A stretch of DNA of 39,837 nucleotides. It comes from Dorea_D sp963559605 (GTDB lineage: Bacteria > Bacillota > Clostridia > Lachnospirales > Lachnospiraceae). Position numbers and translations under genes: made by a program. The stretch lies in NCBI GenBank assembly GCA_963559605.1, contig CAUWLL010000025.1, forward strand, positions 1-39,837, in the 5' to 3' direction. Of this stretch, positions 31,561-39,789 are shown piece by piece (position 1 is the stretch's first letter; every line of letters begins with the position of its first letter). Below the pieces are notes generated by a model. That model saw nothing but the letters and a program-made list of their open reading frames with translations. It had not been told where the DNA came from and did not search any database.

Positions 31561-31631
31561 AAAGTAGAGATACTCTGCGGAAACAAGTGCCTTTGGGCGC
31601 TGTATATTTCTCAGGGTATCTCTATTTTTTT
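31561..31631 (+). terminator. Extended terminator with inner hairpin
   Basis: A long outer stem pairs AAAGTAGAGATACTCTG (31561-31577) with CAGGGTATCTCTATTTT (31612-31628), allowing T-G wobbles. It ends in a run of seven Ts (31625-31631). The 34-base loop contains a second hairpin, AGTGCC-TTTG-GGCGCT (31586-31601). The layout is more elaborate than a simple terminator and resembles the 3' end of a structured RNA. Confidence 0.65.
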
Positions 31632-31660
31632 AAAATTTTCTTCCTTTAACTGACAGCCAC

Positions 31661-31987
31661 TTATTTTTTTATACTGTTTTTTTGAGATAAATCATGAACA
31701 ATAATAGAGATACTATTCAGTTGCTCCTTGGTTAATTTTGTTAAGTCTTCGACAACCGAAGATACACAAGAAATACGGTCCTCTTTTTCAGAAAAAAATT
31801 CCTGGGGTGTAATTTCAAAGTAATCACAAATTGTAAAGAAGACAGGAAGAGAAGGAAAGGTCTGTCTGTTTTCAATGTGATTAATGTATCCGGCATTTTG
31901 TCCGATAGAAAGACTCATGTCTCTGGCAGAGACGCCTTTTTTAATTCTTAGCTCAGATAATCTTTCGTAAAATTTATTTTCATACAA
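31661..31987 (-). CDS. Small XRE-family transcriptional regulator
   Basis: 108-residue DNA-binding protein. The helix-turn-helix spans about residues 9-64, with ARDMSLSIGQNAGYINHIEN as the recognition region and the usual FEITPQEFF segment closing the domain. The C-terminal 40 residues are a short helical tail without a known ligand domain. On the minus strand ATG at 31987 follows AAAGGGGTG. It is divergent from the polysaccharide operon and shares its 159-base control region, so it is a good candidate to regulate that operon; this is inference. The gene is more AT-rich than the housekeeping genes before it. Confidence 0.85.
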   Translation of the reverse strand: MYENKFYERLSELRIKKGVSARDMSLSIGQNAGYINHIENRQTFPSLPVFFTICDYFEITPQEFFSEKEDRISCVSSVVEDLTKLTKEQLNSISIIVHDLSQKNSIKK

Positions 31988-32035
31988 TTTTTTTCACCCC
32001 TTTAATGACATATTATATGGTATTTAACACGATAG

Positions 32036-32074
32036 AATGTGCTTTTAAAAGTATAATTTTGTTGACAATGTGCT
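32036..32074 (+). promoter_or_regulatory. Direct repeat AATGTGCT around the polysaccharide promoter
   Basis: AATGTGCT occurs at 32036-32043 and 32067-32074. The copies start 31 bases apart, about three helical turns; the second begins at the last base of the -35 box and runs into the spacer. They could be operator half-sites for the divergent XRE regulator. Confidence 0.35.
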
Positions 32075-32091
32075 GTTATAAGGCATATAAT
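32062..32091 (+). promoter_or_regulatory. Promoter of the surface polysaccharide operon
   Basis: TTGACA (32062-32067) and TATAAT (32086-32091), both perfect, with an 18-base spacer, 55 bases before the first reading frame. It should be strong, yet the first gene it meets is a broken glycosyltransferase. Confidence 0.8.
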
Positions 32092-32146
32092 GTATCAAGA
32101 ATATTATGTGGAGTTGAGAAGGAATGAGTCGGGGTAGATTTTTAAA

Positions 32147-32593
32147 ATGAAAAATATACTTATCTTAACGACAACAAGTGACTTTTTAGAAAAGTTCGAA
32201 GTTGGAAATGTACAAATACTAAGAGATATGGGATGGTGTATACATTATGCATCCAATACTCTGAAAGAGAAGGGGCTTTTTGACGAAGAAGAAGTGCGTT
32301 CTATGAATATCCGAATTCATACTATTGATATTGAGCGATCACCATATATGTTTCGTTACAATTACAAGGCATTAAAAGAGATTATTGAGATTGTGAAAGA
32401 AAATAATATAGATGTTATCCATTGTCATACACCGGTAGGAGGACTTCTTGGAAGATTGACAGGAAGGTATTTTAAAACGAGAGATCTTAAGAATGCCCTA
32501 CATCCATCCAACGGTGATGTTCCGAAGAGATATTCTTATAGAAGCAGGGGGCTATCTCGTATCGCCGCTTACGCGACGAGGGGAAGATTATGA
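32147..32593 (+). pseudogene. Truncated GT4 glycosyltransferase, N-terminal fragment
   Basis: Only the first about 107 residues look like a real protein: the start of an EpsD-like GT4 enzyme, from KNILILTTTSDFLEKF through the conserved DVIHCHTPVGGLLGRL. After about base 32470 the frame reads through the next gene fragment out of frame, giving an unrelated basic tail with no family features. A complete GT4 enzyme would have about 370 residues including the C-terminal nucleotide-sugar domain, which is missing. The fragment cannot be an active transferase. It is the first frame after the operon promoter; its ATG overlaps the stop of a possible 8-codon frame at 32124. Confidence 0.82.
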
Positions 32594-32852
32594 ATTATTC
32601 ATGCGGTTACAGGCGCTTGGCTATAAGGGGTATAACATTCAGAAAATATTGTTTCAATATCGGGAAAATGCACATTCTTTTCAAAAGAGAACCTTTGGCT
32701 ATCGGTTGGATGAGATGTGCATTCGTTACCGGGGCTTTCGCAGGATGGGAATCCTTACGGTGGGAAGATTACCTTATGTTGTAAAACCGCTGGTTGTAGG
32801 TTTGGTTCCCGGAAAGATACATAGAGCCATAAAGAAAAGGATACAAAGATAA
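32463..32852 (+). pseudogene. Truncated GT2 glycosyltransferase, C-terminal fragment
   Basis: The frame open from 32460 encodes the C-terminal third of an EpsE-like GT2 enzyme. The segment REILRMPYIHPTVMFRRD leads into AGGYL and then RGEDYELFMRLQALGYKGYN, the conserved acceptor-side region with the ED motif. It continues to a normal-looking basic C terminus ending in KRIQR. The N-terminal nucleotide-sugar domain with its DxD motif is absent. An internal ATG at 32493 could start a 119-residue peptide, but no good ribosome binding site precedes it. The fragment is in a different frame from the GT4 fragment before it, and the join lies near 32460-32480. Confidence 0.8.
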
Positions 32853-32853
32853 A

Positions 32854-34224
32854 ATGTCATACAGAGAATCCGTAAGGTTAAGTAAATACAGAGAATATAT
32901 GGAACAAAGCCGACTGATGGGAAAGATTTTGGAAAAGACAGAAGCACAATCTAAGGAACGCAGTGTGATGGAAAATGTGACTATGTATGTGCTTGCACCA
33001 TGTATTACTGGTTTTGTGTTGTGGGTATTAAAAGACGCTGTGAAACGAGGTGTGAAACGGCTGTATTTTCTTGCAAGAGATGGGTATTTCATGTATCAGG
33101 CTGCAAAAATACTGTGCGGGGAGAAAAATATCCCGATAGAGTGCAGATATTTGTATTGCTCCCGTTATTCCCTGCGCGTACCCATGTATCATCTGGATAT
33201 GGATGAGGCAATGGAGTATATTACCCGAAGCGGTATCGATGTGACGATGAAGAAAGTGTTTGAGCGCAGTGGAATTACCGTGTCAGAAAGAAAAAAAGTT
33301 ATGGAAGGCGGGACAATTCCTTTTGCAATGGAGGAGGTGATTCCCTATGTCAGACTAGGGGAGGTACGGAAGATACTGGAAGAAAATGAGTTCTTTCAGG
33401 AATGTGTGCGCAGACAGTCGCAAGAAGCATTTCCGGCATTGCAGGGGTATCTTGAGCAGGAAGGTTTTTTTGACGGAGTGACTTCTATGCTGGTGGACAG
33501 CGGCTGGGTAGGCTCTATGCAAAAGACACTGAACCGGGTTCTTGTTCATTTGGGAAGAAAAGATAATATCGAGGGTTATTACTGGGGGATATATGAGCTT
33601 CCGAAAGATGTAGCAAAAGAAGATTATCATTGCTATTACTTTAGCCCGGAAAAACATCTGAGAGAGAAAGTGTTTTTCAGTAACTGTCTGTTTGAAGCAG
33701 TGTTCAGTGCGCCTCATGGTATGACAATGGGCTATATACAAGATGAAACAGAATATATCCCAAAGCTTTCTCAAATCAGTGAAGAGCGAAGAAGCTTTAT
33801 GGAGCAGACAGAAGAATATATAAAAAAATATGTGAATGAAATCGCAGATTCCATTACAGATATTACAAAAGTAGATTGTGACCGAGATAAACGTGTCATA
33901 AAAAAACTTTTGAAGTTATTTATGGGAAATCCCACGAAAGAAGAAGCGGAAACATATGGAAAGTTAAAGTTTTCCGATGACGTTATGGATGATGCTGTCC
34001 GTCAGGTGGCAGAACCATTAACTGAGGCAGAGCTTCGGGCAAATCATGCAGTGAACAAGATTTTGGTGATGCTTGGTATTAAAAATGAATACATCAAAGA
34101 AAGTGCATGGTATGAAGGCAGTGCGGCAAGACATGACAAAAATAAGAGAAGCCATCTGTTTCACTATGCCGTGTACAAATATTTGTTATATATAAGGAAG
34201 AGATACTTAAAAGGGGATTCGTAA
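32854..34224 (+). CDS. Polysaccharide-locus protein with FLARDG domain, no HAD domain
   Basis: 456-residue cytoplasmic protein without a confident biochemical function. After a short helical N terminus it has YFLARDGYFMYQAA (about residues 70-83), then YLYCSRYSLRVPMYH and, about 100 residues later, VDSGWVGSMQKTL. This set of motifs matches the C-terminal region of the 674-residue protein at 36616 (FLARDG, YVYWSRLAAVKL, VDIGWAGSG), but the N-terminal HAD phosphatase-like domain of that protein is missing. Such domains occur in capsule and teichoic-acid-type loci (COG5610-like). The start is 2 bases after the GT2 fragment and the stop overlaps the next ATG by one base, so it is translated within the operon. 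An acceptor-sugar or polymer-modifying role is possible. Confidence 0.7.
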   Translation: MSYRESVRLSKYREYMEQSRLMGKILEKTEAQSKERSVMENVTMYVLAPCITGFVLWVLKDAVKRGVKRLYFLARDGYFMYQAAKILCGEKNIPIECRYLYCSRYSLRVPMYHLDMDEAMEYITRSGIDVTMKKVFERSGITVSERKKVMEGGTIPFAMEEVIPYVRLGEVRKILEENEFFQECVRRQSQEAFPALQGYLEQEGFFDGVTSMLVDSGWVGSMQKTLNRVLVHLGRKDNIEGYYWGIYELPKDVAKEDYHCYYFSPEKHLREKVFFSNCLFEAVFSAPHGMTMGYIQDETEYIPKLSQISEERRSFMEQTEEYIKKYVNEIADSITDITKVDCDRDKRVIKKLLKLFMGNPTKEEAETYGKLKFSDDVMDDAVRQVAEPLTEAELRANHAVNKILVMLGIKNEYIKESAWYEGSAARHDKNKRSHLFHYAVYKYLLYIRKRYLKGDS

Positions 34225-34997
34225 TGTTAGACAGAGAACAAAAGAAACAATATTTGTTTGTCATAAAAGAATTAACGGGAAGGGAGATTAAGAGAAAATA
34301 TTCCAGATCTTATCTGGGAATTTTATGGAGCGTACTGAACCCACTGCTCTCCATGGCAGTATTATCGATGATATTTTCACAGATTTTCAGACGTTCCATT
34401 GAGAACTTTCCCATATATTATCTGACCGATTATATTATCTGGCTTGCGTTTACGGGGGCAACCAATGCGGCTATGACGACACTGGTGGATAATAAGATGC
34501 TGCTGATTAAAGTGAAGCTTCCCATGGAGGTATTTATCTTAACTAGAGTATATACTGCGTTGGTGAATATGGGGTACTCTCTTGTAGCTTACATCATTAT
34601 GCTATTTGTGTTTCAAGTAACACCGAAATGGACAATGTTGTGGTTTCCGGTTGTTATTGTACTGCTGTTCCTGTTTGCACTTGGTCTTTCCTATATTCTT
34701 GCGACGGCATATGTTTTTTTCGGAGATATAAAACATCTATATTCGGTGCTCCTAACACTTTGGATGTATTGCTCCGCCATTTTTTATCCGGCAGATAGTC
34801 TGGAAGGAGTGATTCGGACAGTGATCGAATGGAATCCGATTTTTAATTACATTGATTGTATGCGGCAGATTGTGATGTATGGAAAGTTTCCGCCGACAGT
34901 AGAAATCGTCCGTATGATCGTGTGGGCGGTGGGAATGTATATTTTAGGATATTATATCTTCCGAAAACACAAGAATGAAGTGATGCAGAAAGTGTAG
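34224..34997 (+). CDS. ABC-2 type polysaccharide export permease
   Basis: 257-residue membrane subunit of a Wzm/TagG-type exporter that moves lipid-linked polysaccharide across the cytoplasmic membrane. The N-terminal cytoplasmic segment has LTGREIKRKYSRSYLGILWS, the typical interface helix region. About six hydrophobic helices follow, with FGDIKHLYSVLLTLWMY and the NPIFNYIDCMR segment near the C terminus. It begins at the overlap with the previous stop and is followed by the ABC ATPase gene, which makes the transporter pair. Confidence 0.9.
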   Translation: MLDREQKKQYLFVIKELTGREIKRKYSRSYLGILWSVLNPLLSMAVLSMIFSQIFRRSIENFPIYYLTDYIIWLAFTGATNAAMTTLVDNKMLLIKVKLPMEVFILTRVYTALVNMGYSLVAYIIMLFVFQVTPKWTMLWFPVVIVLLFLFALGLSYILATAYVFFGDIKHLYSVLLTLWMYCSAIFYPADSLEGVIRTVIEWNPIFNYIDCMRQIVMYGKFPPTVEIVRMIVWAVGMYILGYYIFRKHKNEVMQKV

Positions 34998-35015
34998 TGG
35001 AGGCAGGCGGAGAAT

Positions 35016-36608
35016 ATGAAGAAGATAAAAAAACAATTATTTCGCCAAAGCTTTTGTCTGTTTGTCTGTTGCTTTTTGCTATTTGGCACAGAAGTAAAGG
35101 CGGACGGAGAATACGGGCGTTTCGGTTCAGAGTCCTACGATTGGAAATTGGATGAAGAATGCGCTATCGGTGTATATGCAGGCGCAGACCAGAAGATTAC
35201 ATCTACAGGATTTTTCGTGGAATATGATGAAAAAATGTTGGAATACAAATCCGGTGGAACGCTTGAAAAAGAAGGTCTTGTAAAAGTATCTGCGGATGAC
35301 GTAGGAGCGAAAGAGTATAAGGAAATGCTGAGATTTGTTCCCAAGTACTCCGGCAATACAAAGGTGACTATTAAAAATATTCAGATTCGTAATGAAGACG
35401 GGGAAGATGTACAACCCGAAGATGTCAGTGTGAAGGTAAAGGTTCGGGGAGACAGATTCCTGCCGCCGGATGAGGAAGAAAACGAAGAAGAACCAAAAGA
35501 ACAGGAAGAAAGAAAAGAAGAAAAAGAAAAAACAGACGAGAAATCAGAAGAGCCGATTCAAACAGAAGCGACGGTCATTATGGAAAAAAATGAACATTCG
35601 GAAATGATAGACCGGATTTTGATCGGAATCCTTGTTGTTATGCTGATGGTGATCCTGGCGATGCTGCTTGTGATCAAGTGGCAGATCGTCCAGAGAAATA
35701 AACGCAGAGAGCAAAGAGCAAGAGCCCGTGCAAGGCGTACCGAACAATCTCAAGATAGTGTTTACAAAGAAGAGAAAGAAAGAGAGAAGACAGAATCTGT
35801 CGGGTATGAAGAGGAACCAATCTCGGATGAAGATTTGGAAATCTCGGTTCAGAACGTAACCATGGAATTTAAGCGTGAGAAGGACGAGGCTACCAGTTTG
35901 AAAGAGCTTCTGATCCGTACCATCAAGAGACAGCGCTCTTATGAGATGTTCAAGGCGCTGGATCATGTAAGTTTCAATATCCGAAAAGGAGAAGTTGTCG
36001 GAATCATCGGAACCAACGGCGCAGGAAAAAGTACCATTCTTAAAATCATCTCCGGCGCGCTTACACCGACAGATGGAAATGTGGTTGTGGATAAGAATAA
36101 GGTCCAGCTTCTGACTTTGGGAACAGGATTTGACTTTGAGCTGACCGGAAGAGAGAATGTCTACCTTAACGGCGCGATCATCGGATACTCCAAAGAATAC
36201 ATTGACGAAAGATACGATGACATTGTGAAGTTTGCAGAGTTAGAGGGCTTTATGGAGGAAAAGGTGAGGAATTATTCCTCCGGTATGGTGTCAAGGCTGG
36301 GATTTGCCATTGCGACAGCAAGAGAAACACCGGAAATACTGATCTTGGATGAAGTGTTGAGTGTTGGTGACAGATTGTTTAAGGAAAAAAGCTTAAATCG
36401 TGTGAAAGAAATGATACACGGAGGCTCTACGGTAGTGATGGTGTCACATTCTACGACTACGATTAGGGAGAATTGTACGAAAGTTGTATGGATAGAGAAA
36501 GGTCATCTGATTGCGCAGGGTGATGTTAAAGAGATTTGCGAGAGGTATGACAAATACGATGGGGATTTGGCAAAGCTTTTAAAGGAGAATGTAAACAAGA
36601 AACAGTAA
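35016..36608 (+). CDS. Polysaccharide ABC exporter ATPase fused to an N-terminal secreted domain
   Basis: 530-residue fusion. Residues 1-29 look like a signal sequence (KKIKKQ, a hydrophobic core, then KADGEYG). Residues about 30-148 form a beta-rich extracytoplasmic domain resembling cohesin-like folds (FFVEYDEKMLEYKSGG). Residues about 149-195 are a Glu/Lys-rich linker, and about 201-225 a membrane helix followed by a strongly basic stretch, which puts the rest in the cytoplasm. Residues about 272-520 are a Wzt/TagH-type ATPase: Walker A GTNGAGKST (332-340), signature YSSGM, Walker B LILDEVLSVGD (Asp445, Glu446) and the switch histidine in MVSHS. B. subtilis TagH has the opposite order, ATPase first and external domain last. 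The permease partner precedes it by 18 bases. Confidence 0.88.
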   Translation: MKKIKKQLFRQSFCLFVCCFLLFGTEVKADGEYGRFGSESYDWKLDEECAIGVYAGADQKITSTGFFVEYDEKMLEYKSGGTLEKEGLVKVSADDVGAKEYKEMLRFVPKYSGNTKVTIKNIQIRNEDGEDVQPEDVSVKVKVRGDRFLPPDEEENEEEPKEQEERKEEKEKTDEKSEEPIQTEATVIMEKNEHSEMIDRILIGILVVMLMVILAMLLVIKWQIVQRNKRREQRARARARRTEQSQDSVYKEEKEREKTESVGYEEEPISDEDLEISVQNVTMEFKREKDEATSLKELLIRTIKRQRSYEMFKALDHVSFNIRKGEVVGIIGTNGAGKSTILKIISGALTPTDGNVVVDKNKVQLLTLGTGFDFELTGRENVYLNGAIIGYSKEYIDERYDDIVKFAELEGFMEEKVRNYSSGMVSRLGFAIATARETPEILILDEVLSVGDRLFKEKSLNRVKEMIHGGSTVVMVSHSTTTIRENCTKVVWIEKGHLIAQGDVKEICERYDKYDGDLAKLLKENVNKKQ

Positions 36609-36615
36609 TAGGCAG

Positions 36616-38640
36616 ATGGAGATTATGAGTAACAAAGATAGATTATATCATTTACTGGTCAATCAAGTGCCGGGGATACGTGAGAGATACGAAAGTAAAC
36701 GAAGACAGGTAACAGGAATAGGGAAAATAGGAGTCTGGTTTTATCTGATTTGGTTGAACTTTTCCTATTATATATTGCGTAGGAAAAGTTTAGAGACTAC
36801 AGAAAAATACCCTTATTACGAAAAAAAAGAGTTATATGTAAAAGGCAGTGAGTCTTCTATTTCCGGTAGGGAAAGTCCCAAGGAGCTGGCAGAAGAGTTG
36901 GCGCGATATGATGTGATTTCCTTTGATGTGTTTGACACCTTGATCTTTCGTCCATTTTCCAGTCCGACAGATTTGTTCTATCTTCTGGGGAATAAACTAA
37001 ATTATATGGATTTTCAGAGAATCCGTATGGAGATGGAGTGGAAAGCAAGACAGAAGAAATATAAGGCGGAGAAAAGTTATGAAGTGAATCTGGATGAAAT
37101 CTATATGGTGCTTTCAGAAGAAACAGGAATTCCGAAAGAGGAGGCAATGCAGAAAGAATTGGAATTAGAGTATACATTTTGCTTTGCGAACCCTTATATG
37201 AAAAAAGTAGTGGAACTGCTTCAAAAAGCCGGAAAGCGTATGATCATTACTTCGGATATGTATCTGAATACAAAGCAAATTCAAAGGCTGCTTCAAAGAA
37301 GCGGTTATGATGAATTTTCTTCATATTATGTGTCCAGCGACCTTCAAAAATCGAAACACGAAGGAAATCTTTACGACTACGTAAAGGAGCAGGAAGGAAA
37401 AGAAAAGAGTTATGTCCACATCGGAGATAATTATATTGCTGACATAGAGAATGCCGGGAAACACGGATTTACATCGTTTCATTATAAAAATGTAAATGCG
37501 GTGGGAGAACCATATCGTCCATATGATATGTCTGTGATTACCGGAGGAATCTATCGAGGGCTGGTGAATGCGCATATTCATAACGGCTTACATAATTATT
37601 CACGAGAATATGAGTATGGCTATATCTATGGCGGTTTGTTTGTTACGGGATACTGTCAGTTCATACATCAGTATGTTAAGGAACACAGTATAGATAAGAT
37701 CCTGTTCCTTGCAAGAGACGGAGACGTGCTTTCCAAAGCATACCACATCTTATATCCAGAAGAAGATAAAAAATGGGAGTATGTCTACTGGTCCAGACTG
37801 GCAGCGGTAAAGTTATCTGCGAAGCACTATAAGTATGACTACTTCCGAAGATTTTTGTATCATAAGGTGAATCAGAGTTACACGATGAAACAGATACTGA
37901 GTTCTATGGAATTAGAAGACATGCTGGATGACCTGGTTAAAGAGTTGGGATGTGAACAAGAAACAAAACTGACAGATAAAAATGTAGAGAGTGTTAAAAA
38001 GTATTTGATGAAACATTGGGAAGCTGTACTTGAACACTATTTAGATCAATCGGAAGCCGGAAAACAATACTATAGTAAAATATTAGAAGGCTGTAGGAAG
38101 GTAGCCGCAGTAGATATTGGCTGGGCAGGAAGCGGCGCGGTGGCACTTGATTATGTAGTGAATCAAGAGTGGAATCTAAGTTGTGAGGTTATAGGGGTTG
38201 TCGCAGGAACAAATTCCTGTCACAATGCGGAACCGGATGCCAGTGAGACATTCCTTCAAAGTGGTAAAATGGTGAGCTATATGTATTCCCAAAGAGAGAA
38301 TCGTGACATCTGGAAATTGCATGACGCCGGAAAAGGGCATAACCTGTACTGGGAAATGTTGCTGGATGCTCCGATGGGAAGTTTCAAAGGGTTTTATTTG
38401 GATGAGAATGGAAAATGCAGGTGTGAGTTTAAAGAGGCTGTTACCGATGTGAAGAAGATAGAAGAAGTTCAAGAAGGGGTTTTGGATTTTGTAAGGCAGT
38501 GGGAAAAAATGTGGAAAAGCCATGGAGAGCTGGCCAAGATCAGCGGAAGAGATGCTTATGCGCCGATGGTGAGTGTGGAAAACTCGAAGTGTTTAAAAGA
38601 ATTGCTTGTATTAGTTGATAATGTAAACATTGGAGGTTAA
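36616..38640 (+). CDS. HAD-like and FLARDG two-domain polysaccharide protein
   Basis: 674-residue protein of the COG5610-like group found in surface polysaccharide loci. After about 95 residues with one hydrophobic segment, the HAD-like domain shows VISFDVFDTLIFRP (motif I), MIITSDMYLN (motif II) and YVHIGDNYIADIENA (motif IV), so phosphatase or phosphotransfer chemistry is plausible. The second half has ILFLARDGDVLSKAYHIL, YVYWSRLAAVKL and AAVDIGWAGSGAV. The same signature recurs in the 456-residue protein upstream. The start at 36616 has a weak ribosome binding site; ATG at 36625 is an alternative. The next gene begins 2 bases after the stop. The substrate is unknown. Confidence 0.75.
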   Translation: MEIMSNKDRLYHLLVNQVPGIRERYESKRRQVTGIGKIGVWFYLIWLNFSYYILRRKSLETTEKYPYYEKKELYVKGSESSISGRESPKELAEELARYDVISFDVFDTLIFRPFSSPTDLFYLLGNKLNYMDFQRIRMEMEWKARQKKYKAEKSYEVNLDEIYMVLSEETGIPKEEAMQKELELEYTFCFANPYMKKVVELLQKAGKRMIITSDMYLNTKQIQRLLQRSGYDEFSSYYVSSDLQKSKHEGNLYDYVKEQEGKEKSYVHIGDNYIADIENAGKHGFTSFHYKNVNAVGEPYRPYDMSVITGGIYRGLVNAHIHNGLHNYSREYEYGYIYGGLFVTGYCQFIHQYVKEHSIDKILFLARDGDVLSKAYHILYPEEDKKWEYVYWSRLAAVKLSAKHYKYDYFRRFLYHKVNQSYTMKQILSSMELEDMLDDLVKELGCEQETKLTDKNVESVKKYLMKHWEAVLEHYLDQSEAGKQYYSKILEGCRKVAAVDIGWAGSGAVALDYVVNQEWNLSCEVIGVVAGTNSCHNAEPDASETFLQSGKMVSYMYSQRENRDIWKLHDAGKGHNLYWEMLLDAPMGSFKGFYLDENGKCRCEFKEAVTDVKKIEEVQEGVLDFVRQWEKMWKSHGELAKISGRDAYAPMVSVENSKCLKELLVLVDNVNIGG

Positions 38641-38642
38641 AA

Positions 38643-39584
38643 ATGATTTTATATCATGCAATTAGTTCATATCAGTTATTAGAAGTGATGTTGCATAAAA
38701 TATCAAGGAATAGAAAAGAAAAGGGGATATTGATATTACCGGATTTTATTATTGAAAAATATCCACAATATCGAAAACTAGAATCTTTGAAGATTTTTGA
38801 TGAAGTATATTTGTTTCCGTACCTGCAAATTCCACATCGATTGGAGCAAGAAATTTTGAAAGATGTTCAAAAATTTTATGAGGTTACTATTCCGTATAAC
38901 ATAGAAGAATTTAAAGAAATATATGTAGCCGGAGCACATTTTTATTTTTCGTTATATTTGATAAATAAAAATATAAATTTTGTGTTTTTTGAAGATGCAG
39001 CAGGTATGTTGAGTAGAGCAGAAGAATTATATACTAATTTACGAGTCCATTTTCCAATTCACGCTGAGATAGCAAAAAAATATGGATTGTTTAATGGGGA
39101 CAATGTTTTAATAACTAAAATACTTTGTTATGAACAAGCACAAAAGTTAGAGTGTATAGATGATCGATGTGAAGATTTTTGTGTTGAAAATATATTAAGT
39201 ACGCTTTCATTTATGCAAAGACGAAAAGTTATTATTTTTTTCATAAAAAAGAAAATACATACATATGCAAATTCTATATTATTGACACAACATTTTTCGA
39301 ATTTAGGGATTATGAGTTTAGAAGAACAAAAAGAATTATTTATAAGTTTAACGAAAAGTATTTTAAAGGAAGAAGAATTAATCATAAAAACCCATCCAGA
39401 TGATACGTTGGATTATAAGAAAATATATCTTAAAGCGCAATTTATAAAAGAAACATTTCCAGCAGAATTATTACCCTATGTGTTTAAAGGAAAAAGACCG
39501 TATGTCTTATATACATTTAATTCTACAGGGTGTGAAAATTTAAAAAGAAGTTTTTTGATAAAGAGGATAGATTTGTATGAATAG
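38643..39584 (+). CDS. Putative glycosyltransferase, sialyltransferase-like (GT52/polysialyltransferase type)
   Basis: 313-residue protein with features of the GT52 and bacterial polysialyltransferase group. It starts with a strand and HAISSYQLLEVMLHK, has NFVFFEDAAGM in the middle, and EELIIKTHPDD followed by a C-terminal NSTG segment, similar to the D/E-D/E-G, HP and SS/ST motifs of those families. The donor sugar cannot be told. The gene is much richer in A and T than everything before 32000 and uses AAA, ATA and TTA heavily, a sign of recent transfer. ATG at 38643 follows GGAGG, and its stop overlaps the next ATG. Confidence 0.55.
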   Translation: MILYHAISSYQLLEVMLHKISRNRKEKGILILPDFIIEKYPQYRKLESLKIFDEVYLFPYLQIPHRLEQEILKDVQKFYEVTIPYNIEEFKEIYVAGAHFYFSLYLINKNINFVFFEDAAGMLSRAEELYTNLRVHFPIHAEIAKKYGLFNGDNVLITKILCYEQAQKLECIDDRCEDFCVENILSTLSFMQRRKVIIFFIKKKIHTYANSILLTQHFSNLGIMSLEEQKELFISLTKSILKEEELIIKTHPDDTLDYKKIYLKAQFIKETFPAELLPYVFKGKRPYVLYTFNSTGCENLKRSFLIKRIDLYE

Positions 39585-39789
39585 TATATCAAAGAAATTA
39601 TTAATTATAGTAAATTCAGTTTATCAATTAATAACTGCAATTAATCTTAAATGTAAGATTTTAGCTGATGAAGAAGTAGATTTAATTATTACAGACATAT
39701 CTCCAAATTTAAAAGAATGTATTTCTAGAATTAAAAATGCTGAAATGTTTGAACGGGTTATTTTCGCAGAAATACTTAATATAAAGTAA
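39577..39789 (+). pseudogene. 5' fragment of a second sialyltransferase-like gene, cut by an IS end
   Basis: The reading frame starts with ATG at 39577, overlapping the previous gene by 8 bases, with AAGAGG about 10 bases before it. It encodes 70 residues beginning with a strand, NSVYQLITAINL and DLIITDIS, the same N-terminal pattern as the gene before it and as polysialyltransferase-type enzymes. Family members have 300 or more residues. The stop codon TAA at 39787-39789 belongs to the motif GTAAGCGCC, which looks like the terminal repeat of an IS66-family element, so I read this as insertional truncation. The rest of the gene would lie beyond the element. Confidence 0.6.

Noticed and set aside
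31661..31987. XRE gene as a phage or integrative-element repressor
   Set aside because: No integrase, phage or conjugation genes nearby; position beside the polysaccharide promoter gives a simpler explanation.
32124..32150. Leader peptide of 8 codons (MSRGRFLK) overlapping the GT4 fragment start
   Set aside because: Its purine-rich upstream stretch is too close to the ATG, and the downstream gene is a relic; coupling would have no evident purpose now.
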